Notes: generated by a model not told the origin, from the sequence alone. A stretch of DNA of 64,000 nt from Conexibacter arvalis (GCF_014199525.1 NZ_JACHNU010000001.1:310001-374000), one strand, 5' to 3'; positions 8,511 to 17,431 are shown, numbered from the stretch's first letter. A program made the numbers and translations.

Positions 8511-9842
8511 GTGAGGGGCGAGGCGCGTGGAGGAGGGAGCGGCGGACCGGGCGGCGGCGACGCCGCCGCCCGCGCCCGGCGCACCGTCGACGCGATCTGG
8601 CGGATCGAGTCGCCGCGGCTGATCGCGGCGCTGACGCGGATGGTGCGCGACGTCGGCGTCGCCGAGGACCTCGCACAGGACGCGCTCGTCGCCGCGCTGG
8701 AGACGTGGCCGCGGTCGGGCGTCCCGGACAACCCGGGCGCGTGGCTGATGGCGACCGCCAAGCACCGCGCGATCGACCTGATGCGCCGCGCCCGCACCTA
8801 CGAGGACAAGCGCGAGCAGGTCGAGCGCGAGGTCGGGCTCCAGTTCGCGCTCGGCGCCAGCGCGTTCGACGCCGCCCACGAGGAGGTCGGCGACGACCTG
8901 CTCGCGCTGATGTTCATCTGCTGCCACCCGCTGCTCGGCCGCGACGCCCAGGCGGCGCTGACGCTGCGGCTGCTCGGCGGCCTCACGACGAAGGAGATCG
9001 CGCGCGCCTTCCTCGCGCCCGAGGCGACGATCGGCCAGCGGATCTCGCGCGCGAAGAGAACGCTCGCCCAGGCGAGAGCGGCCTTCGAGGTCCCCGCCGG
9101 CGACGAGCTGGGAGAGCGGCTGGCGGCGGTGATGCGGGTCGTCTACCTGATCTTCAACGAGGGCTACGCGGCGACCGCCGGTGACGACTGGATCCGCCGC
9201 GACCTGTGCGAGGAGGCGCTGCGGCTCGGCCGCATGCTCGCCGAGCTGGCGCCGCGCGAGGGCGAGGTCCACGGGCTCGTCGCGCTGATGGAGATCCAGG
9301 CGTCGCGCCTGCACGCCCGCACGGGCCCCGACGGCGCGCCGATCCTGCTGCTCGACCAGGACCGCTCGCGCTGGGACCTGCTGCTGATCGGCCGCGGGCT
9401 GAAGGCGCTCGACCGCGCCGAGGCGCTCGGCGATGCGCGCGGCCCGTACGCGCTGCAGGCGGCGATCGCGGCCTGCCACGCGCGCGCCCGCACGCCGCAG
9501 GAGACCGACTGGCCGCGGATCGCGGCCCTCTACGCCGCGCTGGCGCAGGTCCAGCCGTCGCCGGTCGTCGAGCTCAACCGCGCCGTCGCGCTGGCGATGG
9601 CGTTCGGCCCCGAGGTCGGGCTGAGGCTGGCCGACGAGATCGCGGCGAGCGGCGCGCTCGACGGCTACCACCTGCTGCCGGCCGTCCGCGCCGACCTGCT
9701 CGCGAGACTGGGCCGCGCGGAGGAGGCGCGCGACGAGCTGGCGCGCGCCGCCGAGCTGACCGGCAACGAGCAGGAGCGCGGCCTGCTGCTCGCGCGCATG
9801 GCGACGCTCGGCGGCGAGGCAGCGCGCGCCAGGCGCGCCTGA
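8511..9842 (+). CDS. ECF42-type RNA polymerase sigma factor with TPR-like tail
   Basis: 443 residues, about twice a simple ECF sigma. Region 2 spans about residues 30-100 (IWRIESPRLIAALTRMVRDVGVAEDLAQDALV, then PGAWLMATAKHRAIDLMRR). Region 4 spans about 145-190 (LTLRLLGGLTTKEIARAFLAPEATIGQRISRAK). The remaining 240 residues are an all-helical TPR-like extension (VYLIFNEGYAATAG; ELNRAVALAMAFGPEVGL) typical of ECF42. There is no anti-sigma gene nearby; in this group the C-terminal extension is thought to regulate activity. The first 20 residues are a Gly/Arg-rich lead, and GTG 8511 is the start consistent with the upstream TAGGAT box. Confidence 0.9.
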   Translation: MRGEARGGGSGGPGGGDAAARARRTVDAIWRIESPRLIAALTRMVRDVGVAEDLAQDALVAALETWPRSGVPDNPGAWLMATAKHRAIDLMRRARTYEDKREQVEREVGLQFALGASAFDAAHEEVGDDLLALMFICCHPLLGRDAQAALTLRLLGGLTTKEIARAFLAPEATIGQRISRAKRTLAQARAAFEVPAGDELGERLAAVMRVVYLIFNEGYAATAGDDWIRRDLCEEALRLGRMLAELAPREGEVHGLVALMEIQASRLHARTGPDGAPILLLDQDRSRWDLLLIGRGLKALDRAEALGDARGPYALQAAIAACHARARTPQETDWPRIAALYAALAQVQPSPVVELNRAVALAMAFGPEVGLRLADEIAASGALDGYHLLPAVRADLLARLGRAEEARDELARAAELTGNEQERGLLLARMATLGGEAARARRA

Positions 9843-9864
9843 GCCGCCGGCGCACCCGCGGGCG

Positions 9865-10575
9865 CTACCGCGGCTCTGCCGCCGGCTGCGCCAGCAGCTC
9901 GCGCGATGTCGCGACGTGGGCGCGCATCCGCTCGGCGGCGTCGTCGCCGTCGGCGGCCTCGATCGCGGCGAGGATCTCGCGGTGCCCCTCCAGCGAGACC
10001 GACGGGCGGCCGACGTGGGTCAGCGACGCGGCGGAGGTGCGGTCGACCAGCTCGGCGAGCTGGTCCATCAGATCTCTCAGCAGCGGGTTGCGGGCCGCCT
10101 CGACGATCGCGAGGTGGAAGGCGCGGTCGCCCTCGATCCCGTCCCCGCCGGCGGCGATCGACGCCTCCATCTCGTCGAGCGCGGCGCGCATCGCGTCGAG
10201 GTCGCGGTCGTCGCGGCGCTCGGCGGCCAGTCGCGCCGCCTGCGCCTCGATCCCCTCGCGCACCTCCCAGATCATCGGGTGGTCGACCTCGCTGCCGGCG
10301 ATCTCGGAGGCGAGGCTGGGGATCACGTCGCGCGAGGAGCGCAGCAGGTAGACGCCGTCGCCGTGGCGGATGTCGACCAGCCCGAGCACCTTCAGCGCCG
10401 TCAGCGCCTGCCGCACCGAGGTGCGGCTGACGCCGAGCCGCGCCGCCAGCTCGCGCTCGGCCATCAGCCGGTCGCCCGGCCGCAGCTCCTGCGCGTCGAT
10501 GAAGGCGCGCAGCCGTTCGACGACCTGCTCGTAGAGCGGGCTGCGCGGGATCGGTCTGAGGTCGGCGTCGGACAC
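9865..10575 (-). CDS. GntR/FadR-family transcriptional regulator
   Basis: 236 residues. The N-terminal winged helix (about residues 12-78) reads YEQVVERLRAFIDAQELRPGDRL, AARLGVSRTSVRQALTALKVLGLV and RHGDGVYL. The C-terminal FCD ligand domain (about 95-225) has the metal-site pattern DRAFHLAIVEAARNPLL and EGHREILAAIEAAD. FadR-subfamily proteins bind organic or amino acids and operators of the type TNGTNNNACNA. It is the last gene after gcvPA-gcvPB, 27 bases downstream, so it probably responds to a glycine-related ligand and controls that operon. A matching half-palindrome lies upstream of gcvPA. It converges on the ECF42 gene. Confidence 0.9.
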   Translation of the reverse strand: MSDADLRPIPRSPLYEQVVERLRAFIDAQELRPGDRLMAERELAARLGVSRTSVRQALTALKVLGLVDIRHGDGVYLLRSSRDVIPSLASEIAGSEVDHPMIWEVREGIEAQAARLAAERRDDRDLDAMRAALDEMEASIAAGGDGIEGDRAFHLAIVEAARNPLLRDLMDQLAELVDRTSAASLTHVGRPSVSLEGHREILAAIEAADGDDAAERMRAHVATSRELLAQPAAEPR

Positions 10576-10602
10576 GGGCGGCTCGGCGTCGGCGGCTGGC
10601 GG

Positions 10603-12129
10603 CTACAGCGGCTGGCGGATCACCGGCCGCTTCGCCGCGCCGGCCTCGTCGAGCCGGCGGACCGGCGTGGTGTACGGGGCGTTGCGCGCGATCTCCGGAT
10701 CCTCCTTCGCCTCGCGCAGGATCTCGGCGACGACCGCGGCGAAGTGGTCGAGCGTCTCCTTCGTCTCGGTCTCGGTCGGCTCCAGCAGCAGGGCCTCGTC
10801 GACCAGCAGCGGGAAGTAGACCGTCGGCGGGTGGACGCCGTGGTCGAGCAGCCGCTTGGCGAGGTCGAGCGTTCTGATCCCCAGCTCTCTCTTCATCGGC
10901 GCGCCCGACAGCACGAACTCGTGCATGCAGACGCGGTCGAAGGCGGCCGGCAGGTACTCGGCGACGCCCGCTCTTCTCAGCAGGGCGAGCAGGTAGTTGG
11001 CGTTGAGGACGGCCGTCTCCGACGCGTCTCTCAGGCCGGCGCCGCCGAGCGAGCGGATGTAGGCGTAGGAGCGGACGAAGACGCCGTAGTTGCCCTGGAA
11101 GCCGCGGAGCTTGCCGATCGACTTGGGACGGTCCTCGTCGAGGTCGAAGGTCCCATCGCCGCGCTTGACGACCTGCGGCTTGGGCAGGAACGGCTCGATC
11201 CGCTCCGAGACGGCGATCGGGCCGGCGCCGGGGCCGCCGCCGCCGTGCGGCTGCGTGAACGACTTGTGCAGGTTGAAGTGCACGATGTCGAAGCCCATGT
11301 CGCCCGGACGGGTGATCCCCATGATCGCGTTGAGGTTGGCGCCGTCGTAGTAGAGCGTCGCGCCGACCCCGTGGACGATCTGCGCGATCTCCTCGATGTT
11401 GCGGTCGAAGACCCCGAGCGTGTTGGGGTTGGTCAGCATCAGGCAGGCGACCGACTCGTCGGCCTTCGCGCGCAGGTCGTCGACGTCGACCCCGCCGTCG
11501 GGCGCGGTCCCGACCTTGACGACCTCGTAGCCGGCCATCGTCACCGTCGCCGGGTTGGTGCCGTGGGCGGTGTCGGGGGTGAGGACCTTCGTGCGCTTCT
11601 CGCCGCGGTCCTCGTGGTAGGCGCGCGTCAGCAGCAGGCCGGCCAGCTCGCCGTGCGAGCCGGCGGAGGGCTGGAGCGAGACGTGCGGCAGCCCCGCCAC
11701 CTCGGCGAGCGCCTCCTGCAGGCCGTGCATCAGCTCCAGCGCGCCCTGCGCCCGCTTCGGGTCCTGCAGCGGGTGCAGCCGGGCGTTGCCGGGCAGGCCG
11801 GCGACCCGCTCGTGCAGCTTCGGGTTGTGCTTCATCGTGCACGAGCCGAGCGGGTAGAAGCCGGTGTCGAGGTCGAAGTTGCGCTTCGACAGGCGGTTGT
11901 AGTGGCGCACGATCTCCGGCTCGGAGACCTCCGGCAGCGCGGCCGGCGTCGTGCGCAGGAAGCGCTGCGGGATCAGCTCGGCGAGCGGTCGCTCGGGCAC
12001 GTCGAGCGGCGGGGCGGCGAAGGCGCGGCGGCCGGGGACCGAGCGCTCGTAGATCGTCGTCGCGTCGTCGCGCTGGAACGGGATGCCCGTCTGCGGCGCG
12101 TCGGCGATCTTGTCGAAGGTCGCGCTCAT
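10603..12129 (-). CDS. gcvPB: Glycine dehydrogenase (decarboxylating) subunit 2
   Basis: 508 residues. This is the PLP-binding subunit of the P-protein of the glycine cleavage system, which decarboxylates glycine and passes the aminomethyl group to the lipoyl H-protein. The PLP lysine is at about residue 289 in HFNLHKSFTQPHGGGGPG. Other hallmarks are YPLGSCTMKHNPK near 92-104, TAHGTNPATVTMAGY and YYDGANLNAIMG. The N-terminal extension of about 60 residues is normal for the split form. Its ATG overlaps the stop of gcvPA (ATGA), implying translational coupling and 1:1 synthesis. gcvT and gcvH are not in the window. Confidence 0.96.
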   Translation of the reverse strand: MSATFDKIADAPQTGIPFQRDDATTIYERSVPGRRAFAAPPLDVPERPLAELIPQRFLRTTPAALPEVSEPEIVRHYNRLSKRNFDLDTGFYPLGSCTMKHNPKLHERVAGLPGNARLHPLQDPKRAQGALELMHGLQEALAEVAGLPHVSLQPSAGSHGELAGLLLTRAYHEDRGEKRTKVLTPDTAHGTNPATVTMAGYEVVKVGTAPDGGVDVDDLRAKADESVACLMLTNPNTLGVFDRNIEEIAQIVHGVGATLYYDGANLNAIMGITRPGDMGFDIVHFNLHKSFTQPHGGGGPGAGPIAVSERIEPFLPKPQVVKRGDGTFDLDEDRPKSIGKLRGFQGNYGVFVRSYAYIRSLGGAGLRDASETAVLNANYLLALLRRAGVAEYLPAAFDRVCMHEFVLSGAPMKRELGIRTLDLAKRLLDHGVHPPTVYFPLLVDEALLLEPTETETKETLDHFAAVVAEILREAKEDPEIARNAPYTTPVRRLDEAGAAKRPVIRQPL

Positions 12130-13517
12130 CGTCCCGCCTCCGCGCCGGCGCCGACGGTGGCGCGTCGGTGGGCGGCGACGGCGCCCGCGAGCGCGTCGGC
12201 GAAGCGGTCGATCTCGGCCTTCGAGCGCTGCTCGGTGATCGCGACCAGCAGGCCGTCGGCGTATTCGTCGTAGCTGCGGCCGAGGCGGTAGCCGGCGTTG
12301 ATCCCCTGCGCGGCGAGCTGCTCGACGACCGCCTCGACGTCGGCGTCGAGCCGCAGCGCGAACTCGCGCACGACCGGCGCGTCGTGGAGCGCCGTGACGC
12401 CGTCGATCGCGGTCAGTCGCTCGCGCGCGTAGGCGGTCCGGCGCACGAGCAGCTCGCCCAGCTCGACGAGCCCCTCGCGGCCGAGCCACGACAGGTAGAT
12501 GACGCCCGCGAGCGCGTTGAGCGCCTGCGCGGTGCAGATGTTCGAGGTCGCCTTCTCGCGGCGGATGTGCTGCTCGCGCGTCTGCAGCGTCAGCACGAAG
12601 CCGCGGCGGCCGTCGACGTCGGTCGTCTCGCCGGCGATGCGGCCGGGCATGCGGCGGATGTGCTCCTGCGCGGCGGCGAAGAAGCCGAACGACGGGCCGC
12701 CGAAGTCGAGCCGGTTGCCGAGCGTCTGGCCCTCGCCGACGGCGATGTCGACGCCCTGCTCGCCGGGCGGCTGGAGGATCCCGAGCGGGATCGGGTCGCA
12801 GGCGCAGATCACGAGCGCGCCGTGCTCCTTGGCGACGGCGGTCAGCGCCGCGACGTCCTCGACCGAGCCGAGGAAGTTCGGCTGCTGCAGGACGACCGCC
12901 GAGACGTCGTCGGCGAGCGCGGCCTTCAGCGCCTCCAGGTCGGTGACGCCGTCGGTCAGCGGGATCTCCTCGACCGTCTGGCCGTAGCCGTGGGAGAGCG
13001 TCTCGAGCGTCTCGCGGCTGTGCGGGTGGACGCCGCGGGAGGCGAGCACGCGCGGGCGGCCGTTGGTCAGCTTCGCGAGGTAGCCGGCGGCGCCGACGGC
13101 GCTCGGACCCTCGTAGACGGAGGCGTTGGAGACCGGCAGGCCGGTCAGCTCGCTGATCGCCGTCTGGTACTCGAACATCACCTGCAGCCCGCCCTGCGAG
13201 ATCTCCGGCTGGTAGGGCGTGTAGGGCGTGAGGAACTCCGAGCGCAGGATGATCGAGTCGATCAGCGCCGGCACGTAAGAGTCGTACATCCCGGCGCCGA
13301 GGAAGCTCACCTCGTCCTCGGCCGAGACGTTCCTGGCGGCGAGGTCGCGCAGGTGGGCGTAGACCTCCTGCTCGGACAGCCCCGCGGGCAGGTCGAGGCC
13401 GCGCCCCAGCCGCAGCGCGGCGGGGATGTCGGCGAACAGCGCCTCGACCGAGTCGACGCCGATCGCGTCGAGCATCGCGCGACGGTCGGCGTCAGTGACG
13501 GAGGTGTACGTGCTCAT
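12126..13517 (-). CDS. gcvPA: Glycine dehydrogenase (decarboxylating) subunit 1
   Basis: 463 residues, the non-PLP partner that forms the heterotetrameric P-protein with gcvPB. Recognisable blocks are FLGAGMYDSYVPALID, TPYTPYQPEISQGGLQ, FEYQTAISELTGLPVSNASVYEG, the conserved GEGQTLGNRLDFGGPSFGFF and the closing LTLQTREQHIRREKATSNICT. The ATG at 13517 begins the family-typical STYTSVTDADRRAML; a longer upstream frame is low-complexity and unsupported. The gene opens the operon gcvPA-gcvPB-gntR. A candidate promoter box (TACCGT on the minus strand, 13612-13617) and a FadR-type half-palindrome lie upstream. I looked for a tandem glycine riboswitch in the leader and see none. Confidence 0.96.
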   Translation of the reverse strand: MSTYTSVTDADRRAMLDAIGVDSVEALFADIPAALRLGRGLDLPAGLSEQEVYAHLRDLAARNVSAEDEVSFLGAGMYDSYVPALIDSIILRSEFLTPYTPYQPEISQGGLQVMFEYQTAISELTGLPVSNASVYEGPSAVGAAGYLAKLTNGRPRVLASRGVHPHSRETLETLSHGYGQTVEEIPLTDGVTDLEALKAALADDVSAVVLQQPNFLGSVEDVAALTAVAKEHGALVICACDPIPLGILQPPGEQGVDIAVGEGQTLGNRLDFGGPSFGFFAAAQEHIRRMPGRIAGETTDVDGRRGFVLTLQTREQHIRREKATSNICTAQALNALAGVIYLSWLGREGLVELGELLVRRTAYARERLTAIDGVTALHDAPVVREFALRLDADVEAVVEQLAAQGINAGYRLGRSYDEYADGLLVAITEQRSKAEIDRFADALAGAVAAHRRATVGAGAEAGR

Positions 13518-13818
13518 GCGTGCTCGGCGCCCTTTCTGGAGCAGGTCATGCCGCGGCGGTCGCGGAACGGGGGAATGGCTGGTCGTCCAGAGGTTGGACC
13601 ACTGGAACAGAACGGTAGCGAACCGGCGGGCGGATCGGGCGACGCCGGCGGCGCAGGCGACGCGGGCGACACACGCGGCGCGCGCGGTGCAGGCGCCACC
13701 GGCGGCGCAGGCGAGGCAGGCGCCACGGGCGACGCGGGCCGCGCGGCGGCGCCGGCGATCAGCGGCGCGACGCGGGGCGCCGTCGCCGCCACCCACGCGC
13801 CGCGCAGGGCGCCGAGGT
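13518..13818. other. Intergenic region with Gly/Ala-codon-like tandem repeats
   Basis: This 301-base gap between the efflux gene and gcvPA holds the gcvPA promoter half (13560-13620). Then, from about 13635 to 13760, runs a low-complexity stretch built on GGCGCAGGCGACGCGGGCGAC-like units of 9-12 bases. Open frames cross it on both strands but read only as Pro/Ala or Gly/Asp repeats, and I assign no gene. Confidence 0.5.
13591..13601. promoter_or_regulatory. Candidate GntR/FadR operator before gcvPA
   Basis: AGGTTGGACCA (minus strand TGGTCCAACCT) matches the FadR-type pattern TGGTNNNACCA except for the outermost base. It overlaps a second inverted pair, GTCCA-ACCTC-TGGAC, on the minus strand. 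It lies just downstream of the presumed -10 box, where a bound repressor would block transcription. The GntR gene closes the same operon. Confidence 0.45.
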
Positions 13819-15330
13819 TCACGCCGCCTCCGCGCGCACCGGCGCCGGACGCCGCTCGCCCCGCCCGCCGCCGCCCACTGCCCGCTCGCCGGACGCCGCC
13901 GCGCCGGCCTCGGCCGGGCGGCTCGGGCGCAGCACGGTCAGCGCGACGACCAGCGCGACCGCCGCGAGGCCGGCGCCGATCAGGAAGGCGAAGTGGAAGC
14001 CGCCGGTCAGCGCCGCGAGCTGCCCGTCGCCCTGCTGCGCGAGCCTGTCGGCGCGGGTCGCCGACAGCGTCGCCAGCACCGCCAGCCCGACGGCGCCGCC
14101 GACCTGCGCGGTCGTGTTGACGAGGCCGGAGGCGAGCCCCGCCTCGTCCGGGCGCGCGCCCGACATCGCGAGGTTCATCAGCGCCGGGAAGGCGAGGCCG
14201 GCGCCGAGGCCGAGCAGCACCATCACCGGCAGCAGGTCGACCCAGTAGTCGCCGGCGACCGGGACGCGCGCGAACCACAGCAGCGCCGCGGCGATCGCGA
14301 CGATCCCCGGCAGCATCGTCGCGCGGGCGCCGTAGCGGGTGACGAGCCGCTCGGAGTAGCCGATCGACAGCGTCCCCATCACCAGCGTCGCCGGCAGGAA
14401 GGCGAGGCCGGTCCGCAGCTCGTCGTAGCCGAGCACGCGCTGGAGGTAGAGCGCGCCGAGGAAGAACATCCCGAACATCCCGGCGACGAGCAGGATCTGG
14501 ATCGCGTTGGCGCCCGAGACGTTCGCGGAGCGGAAGATCCGCAGCGGCACGAGCGGGTTGCGCGCGGTCGCCTCGCGCGCGACGAAGGCGGCGAGCAGCG
14601 CCAGCGCGACGGCGCCGAACAGCAGCGTCGGGGCGGCGCCCCAGCCCTCCTCGGCGGCCGGCTTGACGATCGTGTAGACGCCGAGCATCAGCGCGCCGGT
14701 GACCAGCAGGGCGCCGGGCGCGTCGGTGCCGTGGCCGAGCCCGAGGCCCGGCTCGTCGGCGAGCAGGCGCGCGGCGAGCAGCGCCGTGCCGATCCCGATC
14801 GGCAGGTTGACGAAGAAGATCCAGTGCCACGAGATCGACTGCGTGATCGCGCCGCCGGCGAGCAGCCCGATCGAGCCGCCGGCCGAGGCGACGAAGGCGA
14901 AGACGCCGATCGCCTTCGCCTGCTCCCGCGGCGCGGGGAACATCGTCACGATCATCCCAAGGATCACCGCCGAGGTCATCGCGCCGCCGGCGCCCTGCAC
15001 GAAGCGGGCGACGACGAGCATCCCGCTGCTCTGCGCCAGCCCGCACAGCAGCGAGGCGAAGGTGAACAGCGCGAGGCCGGCGAGGAAGATCCGCTTGCGG
15101 CCGACGAGGTCGCCGATCCGCCCGGCGAGCAGCAGCAGCCCGCCGAACGCGATCATGTACGCGTTGACGACCCACGCGAGGCCGGACTGCGAGAAGCCGA
15201 GGTCGTCCTGGATGTCGGGCAGCGCGACGTTCACGACGGTCGCGTCGAGCACGATCATCAGCATGCCGGTGCAGAGGACGTAGAGGGCGATCCAGCGCCT
15301 GCGATCCGGTGGTGCGGTGGTGGCGGTCAT
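13819..15330 (-). CDS. DHA2-type MFS drug efflux transporter (EmrB/QacA group)
   Basis: About 503 residues and 14 predicted membrane helices. Motif C-like and motif D1 features are visible: LDATVVNVALPDIQDDLGFS (helix 1), AYMIAFGGLLLLAGRIGDLVGRKR (motif A after helix 2), ARFVQGAGGA and ISWHWIFFVNLPIGIG. These proteins export drugs or dyes by proton antiport. ATG 15330 is preferred because GGAG sits six bases upstream; an ATG at 15342 adds four residues. It follows the TetR-sigma operon on the same strand after a 219-base GC-rich gap, so it may be part of, or separate from, that unit. The C-terminus is a hydrophilic Ala/Arg-rich tail. Confidence 0.92.
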   Translation of the reverse strand: MTATTAPPDRRRWIALYVLCTGMLMIVLDATVVNVALPDIQDDLGFSQSGLAWVVNAYMIAFGGLLLLAGRIGDLVGRKRIFLAGLALFTFASLLCGLAQSSGMLVVARFVQGAGGAMTSAVILGMIVTMFPAPREQAKAIGVFAFVASAGGSIGLLAGGAITQSISWHWIFFVNLPIGIGTALLAARLLADEPGLGLGHGTDAPGALLVTGALMLGVYTIVKPAAEEGWGAAPTLLFGAVALALLAAFVAREATARNPLVPLRIFRSANVSGANAIQILLVAGMFGMFFLGALYLQRVLGYDELRTGLAFLPATLVMGTLSIGYSERLVTRYGARATMLPGIVAIAAALLWFARVPVAGDYWVDLLPVMVLLGLGAGLAFPALMNLAMSGARPDEAGLASGLVNTTAQVGGAVGLAVLATLSATRADRLAQQGDGQLAALTGGFHFAFLIGAGLAAVALVVALTVLRPSRPAEAGAAASGERAVGGGGRGERRPAPVRAEAA

Positions 15331-15549
15331 CACGAGCTCCATGCGTCGGGGTCGTGAGTAGGACCGACCCCCGCCGCCGAACTCATCGCCGGCCGCGCCC
15401 GCGTCGGCGCGGCGCCGCTCGCTCGCCGCGCCGCTCTGCGCCCGACCGCGGCGCCGCTCGCCGCCGCGCCGCTCCCGCCGCGCCGCTCGCCGGCCGCGCC
15501 TGCGTCGCCGCGGGCGCCGCTCCCCGCGCGCGCCGCCTCGCCCCGCCTC

Positions 15550-16614
15550 CTACGCCGGCAGCGACGCCGGCAGGCCGAAGCGCGTGAAGAGCGCGGGGCT
15601 GACGAAGCCGGTGATCTCGGCGATCCGGCCCGCTCTCAGCGTCAGCACCTGGAGGACGGTCGGCATGTGCGCGCCCTCGGACTCGACCCAGCTGTAGGTG
15701 CCGAAGGCCGGCTGGCCGTTGGCGGTCGTCGGCACGACCTTGACGCGGCGGCGGCCGAGCGAGTCGTAGACGCGGCCGTTGAAGGCCCACTCGCGCAGGA
15801 AGACGACGATCTGCTCGTCGCGGTACCAGGTCGCCATCGGCGGCATCGTCAGGACGGCGTCGTCGGCGAGCATCGCGACGACCGCCTCGACGTCGCCGCG
15901 CTGCCAGGCGTCGACGTAGCCCTCGACGACCTCGCGCAGTCCGTCGTCTCCGAGCGCCCGCAGCGTCTCCTGCTGCGACTGCTCCGGCAGCTTGTCGTCG
16001 ACCGCTCTGCGCGCCCGCTGGAGCGCGCTGTTGACCGACGGGACGGTCGTCTCGAGCGAGTCGGCGACCTCCTTGGCGGAGAAGCCGAGCACCTCGCGCA
16101 GGATCAGCACGGCGCGCTGGCGGGCCGGCAGGTGCTGCATCGCGGCGACGAACGCCAGCTCGACGCTCTCGCGCTGCTCGTAGCGGGCCTCCGGCGCGGC
16201 GAGCCCGTCGGGGATCGCGAGCGGGTCGTCGGGGAACGGCTCGATCCAGACGGTCTCGCTCAGCGGCGCGCCGGGGCCGGGCGCGGCGTCGGCGGGCGGG
16301 CCGTACTCGAGCGGCGTCGTCCGTCTCGGCCGCTTGCCGATCAGGTCGAGGCAGGTGTTCGTCGCGATCCGGTAGAGCCACGAGCGCAGCGAGCTGCGCG
16401 CCTCGAAGCGGCCGATCGCCCGCCAAGCGCGCAGCAGCGCGTCCTGGAGCGCGTCCTCGGCGTCGTGGATCGAGCCGAGCATCCGGTAGCAGTGGGCGAG
16501 CAGCTCGCCGCGGTAGCGCTCGACGAGCTGCTGGAAGGCGCGCTCGTCGCCGCCGCGGGCGGCCTCCAGCTGCAGCTTCTCGGTCGTCGTGGGCGTGATC
16601 GGTCCGGGGCTCAT
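15550..16614 (-). CDS. ECF sigma factor with SnoaL-like C-terminal domain
   Basis: 354 residues. Region 2 spans about residues 12-85 (FQQLVERYRGELLAHCYRMLGSIHDAEDALQD, then LRSWLYRIATNTCLDLI). A family-specific insert reads YGPPAD and ETVWIEPFPDDPLA. Region 4 spans about 150-205 (LPARQRAVLILREVLGFSAKEVADSLETTV). The SnoaL/NTF2-like tail occupies about 225-354. The length and the WIEP(F/Y)P insert fit the sigma group annotated as TIGR02960 (SigX5-like). Its ATG overlaps the TetR stop (ATGA), so its synthesis is coupled to that repressor. No anti-sigma gene is adjacent; the tail may bind the signal. The truncated gene at the left edge of the window is a paralogue. Confidence 0.92.
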   Translation of the reverse strand: MSPGPITPTTTEKLQLEAARGGDERAFQQLVERYRGELLAHCYRMLGSIHDAEDALQDALLRAWRAIGRFEARSSLRSWLYRIATNTCLDLIGKRPRRTTPLEYGPPADAAPGPGAPLSETVWIEPFPDDPLAIPDGLAAPEARYEQRESVELAFVAAMQHLPARQRAVLILREVLGFSAKEVADSLETTVPSVNSALQRARRAVDDKLPEQSQQETLRALGDDGLREVVEGYVDAWQRGDVEAVVAMLADDAVLTMPPMATWYRDEQIVVFLREWAFNGRVYDSLGRRRVKVVPTTANGQPAFGTYSWVESEGAHMPTVLQVLTLRAGRIAEITGFVSPALFTRFGLPASLPA

Positions 16615-17288
16615 CGTCTCTCCAGGAAGCGGCGCTCGATGCCGTCGAGCAGCACGTCGAGGGCGGCGTCGAACGAGGTGTCGTGCGGTCTTCCGCGCAT
16701 CGCCGGGAAGACCTTCGCCATCTGCGGGAACGAGCCGGGATCGGCTCTGGACAGCTGCTGCTCCAGCGCGGCGTCCTCGCGCAGCGTGACGACGTGGAGC
16801 GCATGGCCCATCGTCCACTCGTGGACGATCCGCAGCGCCGTCCACGCGTCGGCCGGGTCGATCCCGAGGCCGGCGACCGCGGTCGCCGACTGCTCGGCGC
16901 GGCGCAGGTGGTTGGGCCCGACGCGCGGCCCGCGCCCGAAGGCGCTCAGCATCCACGGGTGGGCGAGGTAGGCGGCGAAGGCCTGGCGCGCGATCGCCCC
17001 GATCGCCTCGCGCCAGCCGCTCGGCAGCTGCGGCACGATCAGCTCCGCCGAGACCTCGTCGAGCATCAGCGCGACGAGGTCGTCCTTGGAGGCGATGTGC
17101 GTGTAGAGGCTCATCGGCCGCGCGCTCAGCGCCGCGGCGACTCTGCGGATCGAGACGGCGTCGAGTCCCTCGGCGTCGGCGATCTCCAGCGCCGCGGCGA
17201 CGATCGTCGCGCGCGTCAGCCCGCCCCTCGCGGCCGCGCCGCCCGCGACGGCCTCGCTCCACTCCAGCTCTGACGCGCGATTGGGCAC
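16611..17288 (-). CDS. TetR-family regulator (TetR_C-type)
   Basis: 225 residues. The HTH (about residues 22-70) reads TRATIVAAALEIADAEGLDAVSIRRVAAAL, then MSLYTHIASKDDLVALMLD. The C-terminal ligand domain resembles the TetR/tetracycline-repressor C-terminal family (WREAIGAIARQAFAAYLAHPW, then ALRIVHEWTMGHAL). GTG 17288 is preferred: TAGGCT ends eight bases upstream and GGAGG lies in between. It is divergent from the efflux gene at 17521, with two long palindromes in the 232-base gap, the classic repressor/pump arrangement. It is also translationally coupled to the downstream sigma factor, so a ligand that releases the repressor might change sigma supply too (inference). Confidence 0.9.
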   Translation of the reverse strand: MPNRASELEWSEAVAGGAAARGGLTRATIVAAALEIADAEGLDAVSIRRVAAALSARPMSLYTHIASKDDLVALMLDEVSAELIVPQLPSGWREAIGAIARQAFAAYLAHPWMLSAFGRGPRVGPNHLRRAEQSATAVAGLGIDPADAWTALRIVHEWTMGHALHVVTLREDAALEQQLSRADPGSFPQMAKVFPAMRGRPHDTSFDAALDVLLDGIERRFLERR

Positions 17289-17296
17289 GGCCTCCG

Positions 17297-17302
17297 AGCC
17301 TA
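17297..17302 (-). promoter_or_regulatory. Possible -10 box for the TetR gene
   Basis: TAGGCT on the minus strand, eight bases before GTG 17288. A GGAGG between box and start could serve translation if the transcript begins slightly earlier. Confidence 0.3.
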
Positions 17303-17431
17303 CCGACCGTTCCGCGCGCCGCTCCCCGCGCCCGCGCGCCGTCCCGCGCGCCGTCCCGCCGACGCTCGTGCCCTCCCGGCCTACGCGCCCTCCCGCCGAC
17401 GCTCGCGCCCCGCGCCCTCCCGCCGGCGCCC

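Noticed and set aside
13518-13640. Tandem glycine riboswitch upstream of gcvPA
   Set aside because: I looked for the paired aptamer motifs in the leader and found none; only a promoter box and a GntR-type site are visible.
12130-13796. Long in-frame extensions upstream of gcvPB and gcvPA
   Set aside because: The extensions read as Pro/Ala/Arg low-complexity or overlap the preceding real gene; the family start sites at 12129 and 13517 have the ATGA overlap and correct family N-termini.
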